Source: Streptomyces roseofulvus (GTDB lineage: Bacteria > Actinomycetota > Actinomycetes > Streptomycetales > Streptomycetaceae). Taken from it: a DNA stretch of 64,000 nucleotides. The stretch spans positions 2,108,001 to 2,172,000 of the forward strand of contig NZ_BAAAWE010000001.1 in the NCBI RefSeq assembly GCF_039534915.1, read 5' to 3'. Positions 20,585 to 28,260 of this stretch are shown in pieces. The position numbers and the translations under genes are program-made. The notes under the pieces are model-generated. The model did no database searches. It saw only the letters and a list, made by a program, of their open reading frames with translations, and had not been told where the DNA came from. Positions within the stretch are counted from its first letter, which is position 1. Each line of letters starts with the position of its first letter.

Positions 20585-21615
20585 GGGCCGATCCTTCCAT
20601 GCATCCGAAAAATACGGTCGTACGCGGCGGCCAACTGCTCCGGGTCGTGCTTCGGAGAACCGTCGGCGCGGGCCACCGGCGCCAGCTCGACCGCGGCGCC
20701 GAGCCGCTTGGCGGCGTCGACGAGGGGTTCCCTGGCTGACACGTCGGGCACGGCGGCCTCGTCGGCCAGCACCACGTCCAGGGCGAGTTTAGGGGCGTGT
20801 CGTCCCAAAACCTCCAAATGACGCTGCGGGGAGAAGCCCTCTGTTTCTCCCGGCTGGGGCGCGAGGTTCAGCGAGAGCACCTTGCGGGCCTTGGTCTCGA
20901 CGAGCGCGTCGAGCAGTTCGGGCACCAGGAGGTGCGGGATCACCGAGGAGAACCAGGAGCCCGGGCCGAGGACGACCCAGTCCGCGTCGAGGACCGCCGC
21001 GACGGCCTCCGGCACGGCCGGCGGGTCGTGCGGCACCAGGTGCACGGACTGCACCTCGCCCGGGGTGAGCGCCACGGTGGCCTGGCCGCGTACGGTGTCG
21101 ACGTCGTCCGGGCGCGCCGGGTCGTGGCCCCTGACCAGGGCCTGGAGCTCCAGCGGCACGGCGGACATGGGCAGCACCCGGCCCTGCGCGCCGAGCAGCC
21201 GGCCGACCAGGTCGAGGGCCTGCACGGGGTCGCCGCCGAGCTGTTCCCAGAGGGCGACGATCAGCAGGTTGCCGACGGCGTGGCCGCCCATCTCGCCCTT
21301 GGACTGGAAGCGGTGCTGGATGACCCGGGCCCAGGTCTGGCCCCAGTCGTCGTCGCCGCAGAGGGCGGCGAGCGCCTTGCGGAGGTCGCCCGGGGGCAGC
21401 ACGCCCAGCTCCTCCCGGAGCCGGCCGCTGGAGCCCCCGTCGTCGGCGACGGTGACGACGGCGGTGAGGTCGCCGGTGATCCGCCGCAGCGCGGCGAGGG
21501 AGGCGGAGAGGCCCATGCCGCCGCCGAGGGCGACGACCTTCGGCTGGGCGCCGCGCCTGCGGAGCGTCCGCTTCACCGAGAGGGTGGAGGAGGAGCGCCG
21601 GCGGTACGGCTTCAC
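20575..21615 (-). CDS. yvcK: Gluconeogenesis factor YvcK/CofD-like protein
   Basis: Member of the CofD/YvcK (UPF0052) family; in Bacillus and mycobacteria these proteins bind UDP-sugars and affect cell wall synthesis and growth on gluconeogenic carbon. The 346-residue protein starts with a basic segment and then [14 protein letters not shown], followed by [13 protein letters not shown], and [12 protein letters not shown] further on, all characteristic. The GTG at 21615 overlaps the rapZ stop (GTGA). It sits in the near-universal rapZ-yvcK-whiA block, which suggests a shared link between nucleotide-sugar sensing and growth or development, but the direct mechanism is not shown by sequence. Confidence 0.94.
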   Translation of the reverse strand: MKPYRRRSSSTLSVKRTLRRRGAQPKVVALGGGMGLSASLAALRRITGDLTAVVTVADDGGSSGRLREELGVLPPGDLRKALAALCGDDDWGQTWARVIQHRFQSKGEMGGHAVGNLLIVALWEQLGGDPVQALDLVGRLLGAQGRVLPMSAVPLELQALVRGHDPARPDDVDTVRGQATVALTPGEVQSVHLVPHDPPAVPEAVAAVLDADWVVLGPGSWFSSVIPHLLVPELLDALVETKARKVLSLNLAPQPGETEGFSPQRHLEVLGRHAPKLALDVVLADEAAVPDVSAREPLVDAAKRLGAAVELAPVARADGSPKHDPEQLAAAYDRIFRMHGRIGPWR

Positions 21616-22592
21616 TCGCGCCCCATGTCGCGGTGGACGACCACCGTCTCCACGCCCTCGGCGGCGATGCGGGCGGCGAGCTTCTCGGCGGTGGCGACGG
21701 AGCGGTGCTTGCCGCCGGTGCAGCCGACGGCGATGGTGACGTACCGCTTGCCCTCGCGGCGGTAGCCGGCGGCGATCAGCTGGAGCAGCTCGGTGTAGCG
21801 GTCCAGGAACTCCTTGGCGCCCGGCTGGTTGTAGACGTAGTTCGCCACCTCCTCGTTGAGGCCGGTGTAGGGGCGCAGCTCGGGGACCCAGTGCGGGTTG
21901 GGCAGGAAGCGCATGTCCACGACGAGGTCGGCGTCGACGGGCAGGCCGTACTTGAACCCGAAGGACATGACGGTGGCCCGCAGCTCGGGCTCCTCCTCGC
22001 CGGCGAACTGGGCGTCCATCTTGGCGCGCAGCTCGTGCACGTTGAGGCTGGAGGTGTCGATCACCAGGTCGGCGTCGCCGCGCAGCTCGCGCAGCAGGTC
22101 GCGCTCGGCGGCGATGCCGTCGACGATGCGGCCGTCGCCCTGGAGCGGGTGGGGGCGGCGGACCGACTCGAAGCGGCGGACCAGGGCCTCGTCGGAGGAC
22201 TCCAGGAAGACGATCCGGCGGGTGACCTGCTTGGCGTCCAGGTCGGCGAGGGACTCGCGCAGGGCGTCGAAGAACTGCCGGCCGCGGACGTCGACGACGA
22301 CCGCGATGCGGGCGACGTTGCCCTGGGAGCGGGCGCCGAGCTCCACCATGGTGGGGATCAGCGCGGGCGGCAGGTTGTCGACGACGAACCAGCCCAGGTC
22401 CTCCAGACACTTCGCCGCGGTGGAACGGCCGGCTCCGGACATGCCGGAGATGATCACCAGCTCGGGGATGGCCGCCTCGGCGCCGTTGTCGCCCGCGGTC
22501 TCCTTCGTGCCCGTACTCACGTGTCCTGCTCCGTCTTCTCGGTGGTGCCCGTCGTGCGTGTGGTGCCCGTCGCCGGGGTGGCGGTCGGTCAT
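21612..22592 (-). CDS. rapZ: RNase adapter RapZ / YvcJ-family P-loop NTPase
   Basis: A 326-residue RapZ/YvcJ-family protein. In E. coli RapZ controls the small RNA GlmZ and binds glucosamine 6-phosphate; in Gram-positives YvcJ is a nucleotide-hydrolysing protein of unclear role. The P-loop is GMSGAGRS, with Arg where Lys is usual, as I recall for other actinobacteria; it is followed by [12 protein letters not shown], and the C-terminal domain has [13 protein letters not shown]. The first 40 residues are His/Asp/Thr rich and poorly conserved; a GTG inside this stretch (VSTGTKE) is an alternative start. The ATG at 22592 overlaps the uvrC stop (ATGA). Confidence 0.93.
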   Translation of the reverse strand: MTDRHPGDGHHTHDGHHREDGAGHVSTGTKETAGDNGAEAAIPELVIISGMSGAGRSTAAKCLEDLGWFVVDNLPPALIPTMVELGARSQGNVARIAVVVDVRGRQFFDALRESLADLDAKQVTRRIVFLESSDEALVRRFESVRRPHPLQGDGRIVDGIAAERDLLRELRGDADLVIDTSSLNVHELRAKMDAQFAGEEEPELRATVMSFGFKYGLPVDADLVVDMRFLPNPHWVPELRPYTGLNEEVANYVYNQPGAKEFLDRYTELLQLIAAGYRREGKRYVTIAVGCTGGKHRSVATAEKLAARIAAEGVETVVVHRDMGRE

Positions 22593-24571
22593 GCGGTGGT
22601 GCCCCCGTCGTCTTCCATGATCTCTCCTGTGGCCGTGTTCACGGCGGGTGCGGCGGGGGCCGCCTGGGCCAGGGCCACGGCGACCGCCTCCGCGGTCTTC
22701 CGGCCGAAGCCGGGGACCTCACAGATCTGCTCGATTGTCGCCTGCCTCAGCCGCTTCACCGAGCCGAAATGCTTGATCAGGGCCTGTTTGCGCGTGTCGC
22801 CGAGGCCGGGGACGGCGTCGAGGGGGCTGCTGCGGAGCCGTTTGGTGCGCTTGGACCGCTGGTAGCGGATGGCGAAGTCGTGAGCCGTGTCACGGACCCG
22901 CTGGAGGAGGTAGAGGCCCTCGCTGGAGCGGGGCAGCACCACCGGGTCGTCCTCGCCGGGCAGCCAGACCTCCTCCAGGCGCTTGGCGAGGCCGCAGACG
23001 GCGACGTCGTCGATGCCGAGCTCGTCCAGGGCCCGGCGGGCGGCGGCCACCTGCGGCTGTCCGCCGTCGACGACGACGAGCTGCGGCGGGTAGGCGAAGC
23101 GCTTGGGCCGGCCGTCGTCGCCGGCCTCGTCCACGGCGACCTCGCCGTCCTCGCCCCACTCCCCCGTCTTCTCCTTCTCGGCGAGGTAGCGGCGGAAGCG
23201 GCGGCCGATCACCTCGTGCATGGAGCGGACGTCGTCCTGGCCCTCGAAGCCCTTGATCTGGAAGCGGCGGTACTCGCTCTTGCGGGGCAGCCCGTCCTCG
23301 AAGACGACCATGGACGCGACGACGTCCTCGCCCTGCAGGTGGGAGATGTCGAAGCACTCGATGCGCAGCGGCGCCGACTCCAGGTCCAGGGCCTCGGCGA
23401 TCTCCTCCAGGGCCCGGGAGCGGGTGGTGAGGTCGCTGGCGCGCTTGGTCTTGTGGAGGACGAGGGCCTGCTGGGCGTTGCGGGCGACGGTGGCCATCAG
23501 GTCCTTCTTGTCGCCGCGCTGCGGGATCCGCAGCGAGACCTGGGACCCGCGGCGGCCGGAGAGCCACTGGGTGACCGCCTCGGCGTCCTCCGGCAGCGCC
23601 GGGACCAGGACCTCCTTGGGCACGGCGTCGCCGCTCTCCTCGCCGTACAGCTGCTGGAGGGCGTGTTCGACGAGCCCGCCGGTGGAGACGGCCTCGACCT
23701 TGTCCGTGACCCAGCCGCGCTGGCCGCGGACGCGTCCGCCGCGGACGTGGAAGATCTGGACGGCGGCCTCCAGCTCGTCCTCGGCGAGGGCGATGAGGTC
23801 GGCGTCGGTGGCGTCGGCGAGGACGACGGCGCTCTTCTCCATGGCCCGCCGCAGGGCCTCTATGTCGTCGCGGAGCCGGGCGGCCCTCTCGTACTCCATC
23901 TCCTCGGCCGCCGCCGTCATCTGCTTCTCCAGGCGGCGGATGTAGGTGCCGGTGCGGCCGGCCATGAAGTCGCAGAACTCGTCGGCCAGTTCGCGGTGCT
24001 CCTCGGGCGATACCCGGCCGACGCAGGGCGCCGAGCACTTGCCGATGTAGCCGAGGAGGCAGGGCCGGCCGGCCGAGGCGGCGTTCCGGAACACGCCGGC
24101 CGAGCAGGTCCGCACCGGGAAGACCCGCAGCATGAGGTCGACGGTCTCGCGGATCGCCCACGCGTGCGCGTACGGCCCGAAGTACCGTACGCCCTTCTTC
24201 TTGTGGCCGCGCATGACCTGGACGCGCGGGAACTCCTCGTTCAGGGTGACCGCGAGGTAGGGGTAGCTCTTGTCGTCCCGGTACTTCACGTTGAACCGGG
24301 GGTCGTACTCCTTGATCCAGGAGTACTCCAGCTGGAGCGCCTCGACCTCGGTGGAGACCACCGTCCACTCCACGGAGGCGGCCGTGGTCACCATGGTGGC
24401 GGTCCGCGGGTGCAGGCTCGCGAGCGGCTGGAAGTAGTTCGCCAGCCGCTGCTTCAGCGACTTCGCCTTCCCGACGTAGATCACCCGCCGGTGCTCGTCC
24501 CGGAACTTGTAGACACCCGGCGTGTCCGGGATCTGACCCGGCTTGGGGCGGTAGCTGGAGGGGTCGGCCAT
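22589..24571 (-). CDS. uvrC: Excinuclease ABC subunit C
   Basis: Dual-incision nuclease of nucleotide excision repair. The 660-residue protein has the GIY-YIG domain (TPGVYKF...[10 protein letters not shown], residues about 15-45), a Cys-rich linker (CSAGVF... [13 protein letters not shown]), a UVR motif with [17 protein letters not shown], the RNase H-like 5' nuclease domain ([16 protein letters not shown] and VVDGGQPQV) and C-terminal helix-hairpin-helix repeats ([18 protein letters not shown]). Start ATG at 24571. It leads the uvrC-rapZ-yvcK-whiA operon; uvrA and uvrB are both within 16 kb downstream. Confidence 0.97.
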   Translation of the reverse strand: MADPSSYRPKPGQIPDTPGVYKFRDEHRRVIYVGKAKSLKQRLANYFQPLASLHPRTATMVTTAASVEWTVVSTEVEALQLEYSWIKEYDPRFNVKYRDDKSYPYLAVTLNEEFPRVQVMRGHKKKGVRYFGPYAHAWAIRETVDLMLRVFPVRTCSAGVFRNAASAGRPCLLGYIGKCSAPCVGRVSPEEHRELADEFCDFMAGRTGTYIRRLEKQMTAAAEEMEYERAARLRDDIEALRRAMEKSAVVLADATDADLIALAEDELEAAVQIFHVRGGRVRGQRGWVTDKVEAVSTGGLVEHALQQLYGEESGDAVPKEVLVPALPEDAEAVTQWLSGRRGSQVSLRIPQRGDKKDLMATVARNAQQALVLHKTKRASDLTTRSRALEEIAEALDLESAPLRIECFDISHLQGEDVVASMVVFEDGLPRKSEYRRFQIKGFEGQDDVRSMHEVIGRRFRRYLAEKEKTGEWGEDGEVAVDEAGDDGRPKRFAYPPQLVVVDGGQPQVAAARRALDELGIDDVAVCGLAKRLEEVWLPGEDDPVVLPRSSEGLYLLQRVRDTAHDFAIRYQRSKRTKRLRSSPLDAVPGLGDTRKQALIKHFGSVKRLRQATIEQICEVPGFGRKTAEAVAVALAQAAPAAPAVNTATGEIMEDDGGTTA

Positions 24572-24717
24572 GGCCCCCACCCTACTGGCGGGGACCGACA
24601 CGACGGGCGCCCGCGCGGCCCCCGGAAGGGGCCCCGGGGCCCGGGCGCGTGGGCCCGGGGTGGTGCGGTCGCGGGGCGCCGTCTCCGCCGGGGGCGTACG
24701 GGTCGGGCGGGTGCGTG

Positions 24718-24753
24718 CCCGGCCCGGGCCGCCTCGCGGGGGTCCGGGCCGGG
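24718..24753 (-). terminator. Inverted repeat after the protease-partner gene
   Basis: Ten-base arms 24718-24727 and 24744-24753 with a 16-base loop, 20 bp beyond the stop at 24772, in the very G+C-rich gap before uvrC. Plausible terminator of the two-gene protease operon. Confidence 0.45.
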
Positions 24754-24771
24754 CCGTCGGGTCCCGGGCGG

Positions 24772-25629
24772 TCAGGACTCCCGGATGCGGCGGGCCGCCG
24801 CGCGGCGGCGCAGCGCGGTGGCGCCGATCAGGGCGAGGGCCGCCACGGCGCCGAAGGCGGCGACCGTGGAGGCGGCGGTGGCGGCGGCCGGCTGGTGGCG
24901 GGGGCCGCCCGCCGCCGTGCCCTCGGCGGGCGCGGCGGGCCCGGCGGCGGCCGCGGGTGCGGAACCCGCCGCCCCGGGGGCGTAGCCGCCCGCCGCGCCC
25001 TTGCGGGCGTAGCCGGAGTTGGGGAGCTTGTCGGCGTACGCGCGCGTGACCCGGTCCCGGTAGGCGGCGAGGGTGGTGCCCTCGGGGCCGACGGCGGTCA
25101 CCGCGTCCTCGTCCAGCGGCAGCACCTTCGTGCCCTTCTGGACGTACCAGGCGTCGATCTGCGGTTCGCGGAAGACGAGGCCCCCGGGGAGTTTCCGGGC
25201 CCCCACGCGCGCGTAGCGGATCTCGTCGTCGCCGGTGGCGATGTTCACCACCTGCCAGCCGCCGGGGCGGCGCACGGTCCACAGGGACGCCTTCTGCCCG
25301 TCGGCGGCGACGGCGAGGCTGGCCCGGTACTCCTCGCGGGCCACCGGCGCGCCCGCCGTGCCGGCGACGAAGTCGGCGGAGAGGATCCGCACCGGGACCG
25401 ACGGGCCGGATATCCGGGGCGCCGCGGCGGCCGGGGCGAGCGCGCCGTCGCGGGCGAAGAAGCGGCCCAGGGTGGCGAGGGTCTCCGGCGCGCCGGCGGC
25501 CCGCTCGGCGGTCGGCGCGGTCGGCAGGGGCTCGGCGCCCGGGGCGGCTGCCGCGGGGGCGGCGGCGCCGAGGACGAGGAGCGCGGCGGCTGCTCCGGTG
25601 GCGAGTGCCGTGGTGGTCATGGTGGTCAC
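24772..25629 (-). CDS. Exported, C-terminally membrane-anchored protein coupled to papain-like protease
   Basis: Unrecognised 285-residue protein. It begins with a signal peptide ([25 protein letters not shown]), has a globular region of about 150 residues with [19 protein letters not shown] and a Trp-Tyr-Val-Gln element, then a Pro/Gly/Ala-rich linker, and ends with one membrane helix ([22 protein letters not shown]) and a basic cytoplasmic tail. That architecture is of a surface-exposed, membrane-tethered protein. The GTG at 25629 overlaps the stop of the papain-like protease (GTGA), so the two are translationally coupled and probably act together; an ATG at 25620 is an alternative. It could be an inhibitor, scaffold or substrate of the protease; sequence does not decide. 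Confidence 0.8.
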   Translation of the reverse strand: MTTMTTTALATGAAAALLVLGAAAPAAAAPGAEPLPTAPTAERAAGAPETLATLGRFFARDGALAPAAAAPRISGPSVPVRILSADFVAGTAGAPVAREEYRASLAVAADGQKASLWTVRRPGGWQVVNIATGDDEIRYARVGARKLPGGLVFREPQIDAWYVQKGTKVLPLDEDAVTAVGPEGTTLAAYRDRVTRAYADKLPNSGYARKGAAGGYAPGAAGSAPAAAAGPAAPAEGTAAGGPRHQPAAATAASTVAAFGAVAALALIGATALRRRAAARRIRES

Positions 25630-26249
25630 GCCCCGATCCGGTAGAGGGAGTGGGTCCAGGAGAAGGAGGCGTTGTTCACGTACCACGCGTGCGAGGCCCA
25701 GTTGTAGCGATCGCTGGAAGGCCACGGGTCTCCCCAGTACACCCAGCTGTTCGCGTCGTCGTAGCCGTACAGCACGTGCATGTGGCCGCCACCGCTCGAC
25801 CACTGGATGCGGGTCTCGACCGGACGGCCGGCGTTGATCTCGGTCTGGACGGTGGAGTAGCGCAGCCAGCCGTCGACGTACGAGCCGGGGCTGATGCCCG
25901 CCCAGGAGAGGCCGGTCTGGACGTTGCCGAGGGTGGCCTGCCAGTTGGGGCAGTCGTAGCCCTGCTGCCGCTGGAAGGCGGCGTTGCAGAACTGGTTCTG
26001 GCTGTAGCCGCGGCCGTACCAGGTGGCGATGGTGTTGCCGGCGGCGGCCCAGCACCAGTTGGTCTTCTGCTGGGCCTGCATGGTGATGTTCAGGCGCTTG
26101 GCGGCGTAGGCGGCGGTGGTCCCGGCGGGTGCCGGGGCCGGCGCGGCGGACGCCGAGACCGCGGCGGGGGCGAGCAGGACCGCGGCGGCGGCGAACGCCA
26201 CGAGTCCGCTCCTCCTGTGCCGGAGTCGTCTGCGCATGGGGTTCCTCAT
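25626..26249 (-). CDS. Secreted papain-like cysteine protease
   Basis: A 207-residue exported protein. Residues 1-36 are a signal peptide with an Arg-rich n-region and an AxA cleavage site. The mature part has the papain-type catalytic Cys66 in NWCWAA, the His in [13 protein letters not shown] (156) and an acidic partner in VYWGDPW (Asp174). The domain matches the AvrRpt2-like/C39-like papain fold found in many actinobacterial secreted proteins. Start ATG 26249 has GGGAGG 5 bases upstream. It is the first gene of a two-gene operon with the anchored partner, divergent from an HTH regulator. Target peptides are unknown. Confidence 0.85.
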   Translation of the reverse strand: MRNPMRRRLRHRRSGLVAFAAAAVLLAPAAVSASAAPAPAPAGTTAAYAAKRLNITMQAQQKTNWCWAAAGNTIATWYGRGYSQNQFCNAAFQRQQGYDCPNWQATLGNVQTGLSWAGISPGSYVDGWLRYSTVQTEINAGRPVETRIQWSSGGGHMHVLYGYDDANSWVYWGDPWPSSDRYNWASHAWYVNNASFSWTHSLYRIGA

Positions 26250-26371
26250 GGGTTCCTCCCAGTGCGGGGGGTGGGGATGAGTGGGGGGTGGGGCGGCGTC
26301 CGGACACCGCTTGGAGCATCGGTCGTTGTCCGGATCGGGTCAACACGCTTCAATGCGGGGTGACATCGGGC

Positions 26372-26469
26372 TGTGAACGGTGTGGCGCGAGTGTGAACGC
26401 GGGCCCGCTGTCCACCAGCCCGCCCACCGTCCGGGCCGCGGCGGTCCGTGCCCGGGCGTGAACGTTCAC
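26372..26469. promoter_or_regulatory. Candidate operators: repeated TGTGAACG and GTGAACGTTCAC palindrome
   Basis: In the divergent gap between the protease operon and the HTH regulator, TGTGAACG occurs at 26372-26379 and 26392-26399, exactly 20 bp apart on the same strand, and the same GTGAACG forms half of a perfect 12-bp palindrome at 26458-26469, immediately before the regulator's GAGGAG ribosome binding site. This is the pattern expected for an autoregulator's binding sites. Binding is inference. Confidence 0.5.
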
Positions 26470-26481
26470 CGAGGAGCCCGT

Positions 26482-27411
26482 GTGAGCCACACCGAGGCCG
26501 ATCTGGTGCAGCTGCTGCACACCGGCCCCTTCCATCTGGCGCTGCGCACCGCGCTGGCCGTGCGCGGTCTGCCGCTCCAGCGGGTCCAGCACCATCTCGC
26601 CCACCGGGGCGTGAAGGTCGGGGTCACCTCGCTGAGCTACTGGCAGCAGGGTGCCCGGCGGCCCCAGCGGCCGGAGTCGCTGAAGGCGGTCAGGGCCCTG
26701 GAGGAGGTGCTCCAGCTGCCGGGGAACTCGCTGCTGCGGCTGCTGGCGGAGGACACGGCGGGCCGGGAGGGCGTGGAGCGGCCGGCGGCCCGCTCGTACC
26801 GCTCGCTGGTGGAGGCGTCGGGCGCCGTGGAGCAGCTCTTCGCGGAGCTGGAGTCACCGGCGGACGGCGGGCTGCACACGGTGGGCCACCACGAGCGGGT
26901 GCGGATCGGACCGGGCCGGGAGCTGGTGGGGCGCGAGTCGCAGCACGTGGTGCGCGCGCACCGGGACGGCGTCGACCGCTACCTGGCCATCCACCACGGC
27001 GACCCGGGCTGCGATCCGGCGCGGGTGCGGGTGCGGGCGGTGGAGAACTGCCGTACGGGGCGGGTGCGATGGCACGCCGAGACGGGGGTGCTCGTCGCCG
27101 AGCTGCTCTTCGACGCGCGGCTGCGGGCCGGCGACACGCACCTGTTCACGTACGGCTTCGAGGACGGGACGGCCGGCCCCAGCGGCGAGTACGTGCGCGG
27201 CTTCACCTTCGCGGGCGGGCAGTACGTGCTGCAGGTCGCCTTCGACGAGGCGGCACTGCCGGTACGGTGCAGACGCTTCGCCCAGGCGTCGGCGGGCGCG
27301 CCGCGCGGTGGCCGCACGGAGCTGACGCTCGGCGGCCGGCACCGCACGGTGCACCTGGTGGAGCAGGGGGTACGCCCGGGGATCCTGGGGATCGACTGGG
27401 ACTGGTCCTGA
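26482..27411 (+). CDS. Putative HTH (XRE-like) transcription regulator
   Basis: A 309-residue cytoplasmic protein. Residues about 10-75 form a helix-turn-helix-like region (LRTALAVRGLPLQRVQHHL ... SLSYWQQGARRPQRPESLKAVRALEEVL) resembling XRE-type regulators of streptomycetes; the remainder is a beta-rich domain with HERVRIGPGRELVGRESQ and YVRGFTFAGGQYVLQVAFDE, which I do not recognise and which may sense a ligand. The GTG at 26482 follows GAGGAG at a 5-base spacing; no signal peptide. It is divergent from the papain-like protease operon with repeated GTGAACG elements between, so it may control itself and that operon. It ends 4 bp from the convergent Rieske gene. Confidence 0.7.
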   Translation: MSHTEADLVQLLHTGPFHLALRTALAVRGLPLQRVQHHLAHRGVKVGVTSLSYWQQGARRPQRPESLKAVRALEEVLQLPGNSLLRLLAEDTAGREGVERPAARSYRSLVEASGAVEQLFAELESPADGGLHTVGHHERVRIGPGRELVGRESQHVVRAHRDGVDRYLAIHHGDPGCDPARVRVRAVENCRTGRVRWHAETGVLVAELLFDARLRAGDTHLFTYGFEDGTAGPSGEYVRGFTFAGGQYVLQVAFDEAALPVRCRRFAQASAGAPRGGRTELTLGGRHRTVHLVEQGVRPGILGIDWDWS

Positions 27412-27415
27412 AGCC

Positions 27416-27853
27416 TCAGGCGGAGGGTGCGGCCTTCGGTCCGGCGACGAGCCTGCCGTCCTCGACGCGGACCTCGACGGCGGGCAGCGGGACGGTGGCG
27501 GGGCCCTTGAGGGCCTTGCCGGTGGTGACGTCGAAGCGGCTGCCGTGGCAGGGGCAGTTGCCCTCGTTGTCCTCGATCTTGTCGAGGACGCAGCCGGCGT
27601 GGGTGCACTGGGCGCTGAACGCCTTGTACTCGCCCTTGGCCGGGCAGCTGACCAGCACCCGCTGCTCGCGGTAGAGCTTGGCGCCGCCGACGGGGACCTC
27701 GTCCGGCGAGCCGAGGGCGACCGGCGCGGTCGGCGTCGGCACCTGGGCGTGCCCCAGCTTGGAGTCGGTGGAGCAGGCGGCGACTCCCAGCCCGGCGGCA
27801 CCGGCGAGAGCGGCACCCTTCAGGACGGTGCGGCGGGTGGACTGGCCGGACAT
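27416..27853 (-). CDS. Rieske [2Fe-2S] Tat-exported lipoprotein
   Basis: A 145-residue protein with a twin-arginine signal (STRRTVLKG, Arg7-Arg8) and a lipobox ending at Cys27 (GVAAC), so it is likely folded in the cytoplasm, exported by Tat and lipid-anchored outside. The Rieske cluster ligands are Cys83/His85 (CTHAGC) and Cys100/His103 (CPCHGSRF); Cys88 and Cys102 could form the disulfide seen in high-potential Rieske proteins. It is the stand-alone actinobacterial type, not the bc1-complex QcrA, which is longer with three membrane helices. Redox partner unknown. Start ATG at 27853. Confidence 0.92.
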   Translation of the reverse strand: MSGQSTRRTVLKGAALAGAAGLGVAACSTDSKLGHAQVPTPTAPVALGSPDEVPVGGAKLYREQRVLVSCPAKGEYKAFSAQCTHAGCVLDKIEDNEGNCPCHGSRFDVTTGKALKGPATVPLPAVEVRVEDGRLVAGPKAAPSA

Positions 27854-27999
27854 GATCGCTCCACGGAGGCGGGGGGACGGTGGTCAGCCCCGACGATACC
27901 CGCGCCCTTTGATGCGGTTTCGGCCGGGCTCACACGCCCCCAGCCCCGTACCCCTCTCGTCGGCGGGGCAGTCCGGACCACGGTCACCCGGGTGCCGCA

Positions 28000-28180
28000 C
28001 GGCGGCCACGGGCGGGCGTCGGACCGCGGCCACACGGGCGTGGGGCGGCGGCGCACACGGGCGTGGGGCGGCAGCCGCAGGGGCGCGGCACCACGGCCAC
28101 ACGGGCGTGGCGCGGCGGCCACGGGCGGGCGTCGGACCGCGGCCACACGGGCGTCGGGCCGCGGCCACACGCCTGGCGTA
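28000..28180. repeat. Degenerate 22-23 bp tandem repeat
   Basis: About eight units with a 22-23 bp period. The core ACACGGGCGT begins at 28032, 28055, 28099 and 28145; a variant ACGGGCGGGCGT begins at 28008 and 28121, and degenerate units lie near 28077 and 28167. Positions 28000-28041 and 28113-28154 are identical over 42 bp, so the array has probably grown partly by duplication of a five-unit block (offset 113 bp). It is intergenic, between the Rieske gene and the uvrA terminator. Confidence 0.8.
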
Positions 28181-28214
28181 CGCCGTACGGCCGCGCCCGC
28201 CCGTGCCGACGCAC

Positions 28215-28253
28215 GCCGGACCGTCCGGGGCTCTGGGCCCCGGACGGTCCGGC
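28215..28253 (-). terminator. Terminator after uvrA
   Basis: Perfect 16-bp inverted repeat, 28215-28230 with 28238-28253, 7-base loop, starting 8 bp beyond the uvrA stop. The strongest hairpin in the window. Confidence 0.85.
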
Positions 28254-28260
28254 GGCGGCG

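Larger units (their letters stand above)
27854..28260. other. Rieske-uvrA intergenic region
   Basis: 407 bp without a supported gene. It holds the Rieske promoter region (27854-27990), a 22-23 bp degenerate tandem repeat (28000-28180) and the uvrA terminator (28215-28253). Open frames here are products of the repeat. Confidence 0.7.

Noticed and set aside
27820..28170. Minus-strand open frame of 116 codons over the tandem repeat
   Set aside because: The product is only the repeat translated (Arg/Pro/Trp-rich), with no ribosome binding site or homology.
28000..28180. Possible CRISPR array
   Set aside because: The repeat units are contiguous and degenerate with no unique spacers, and no cas genes are nearby; it is a tandem repeat.
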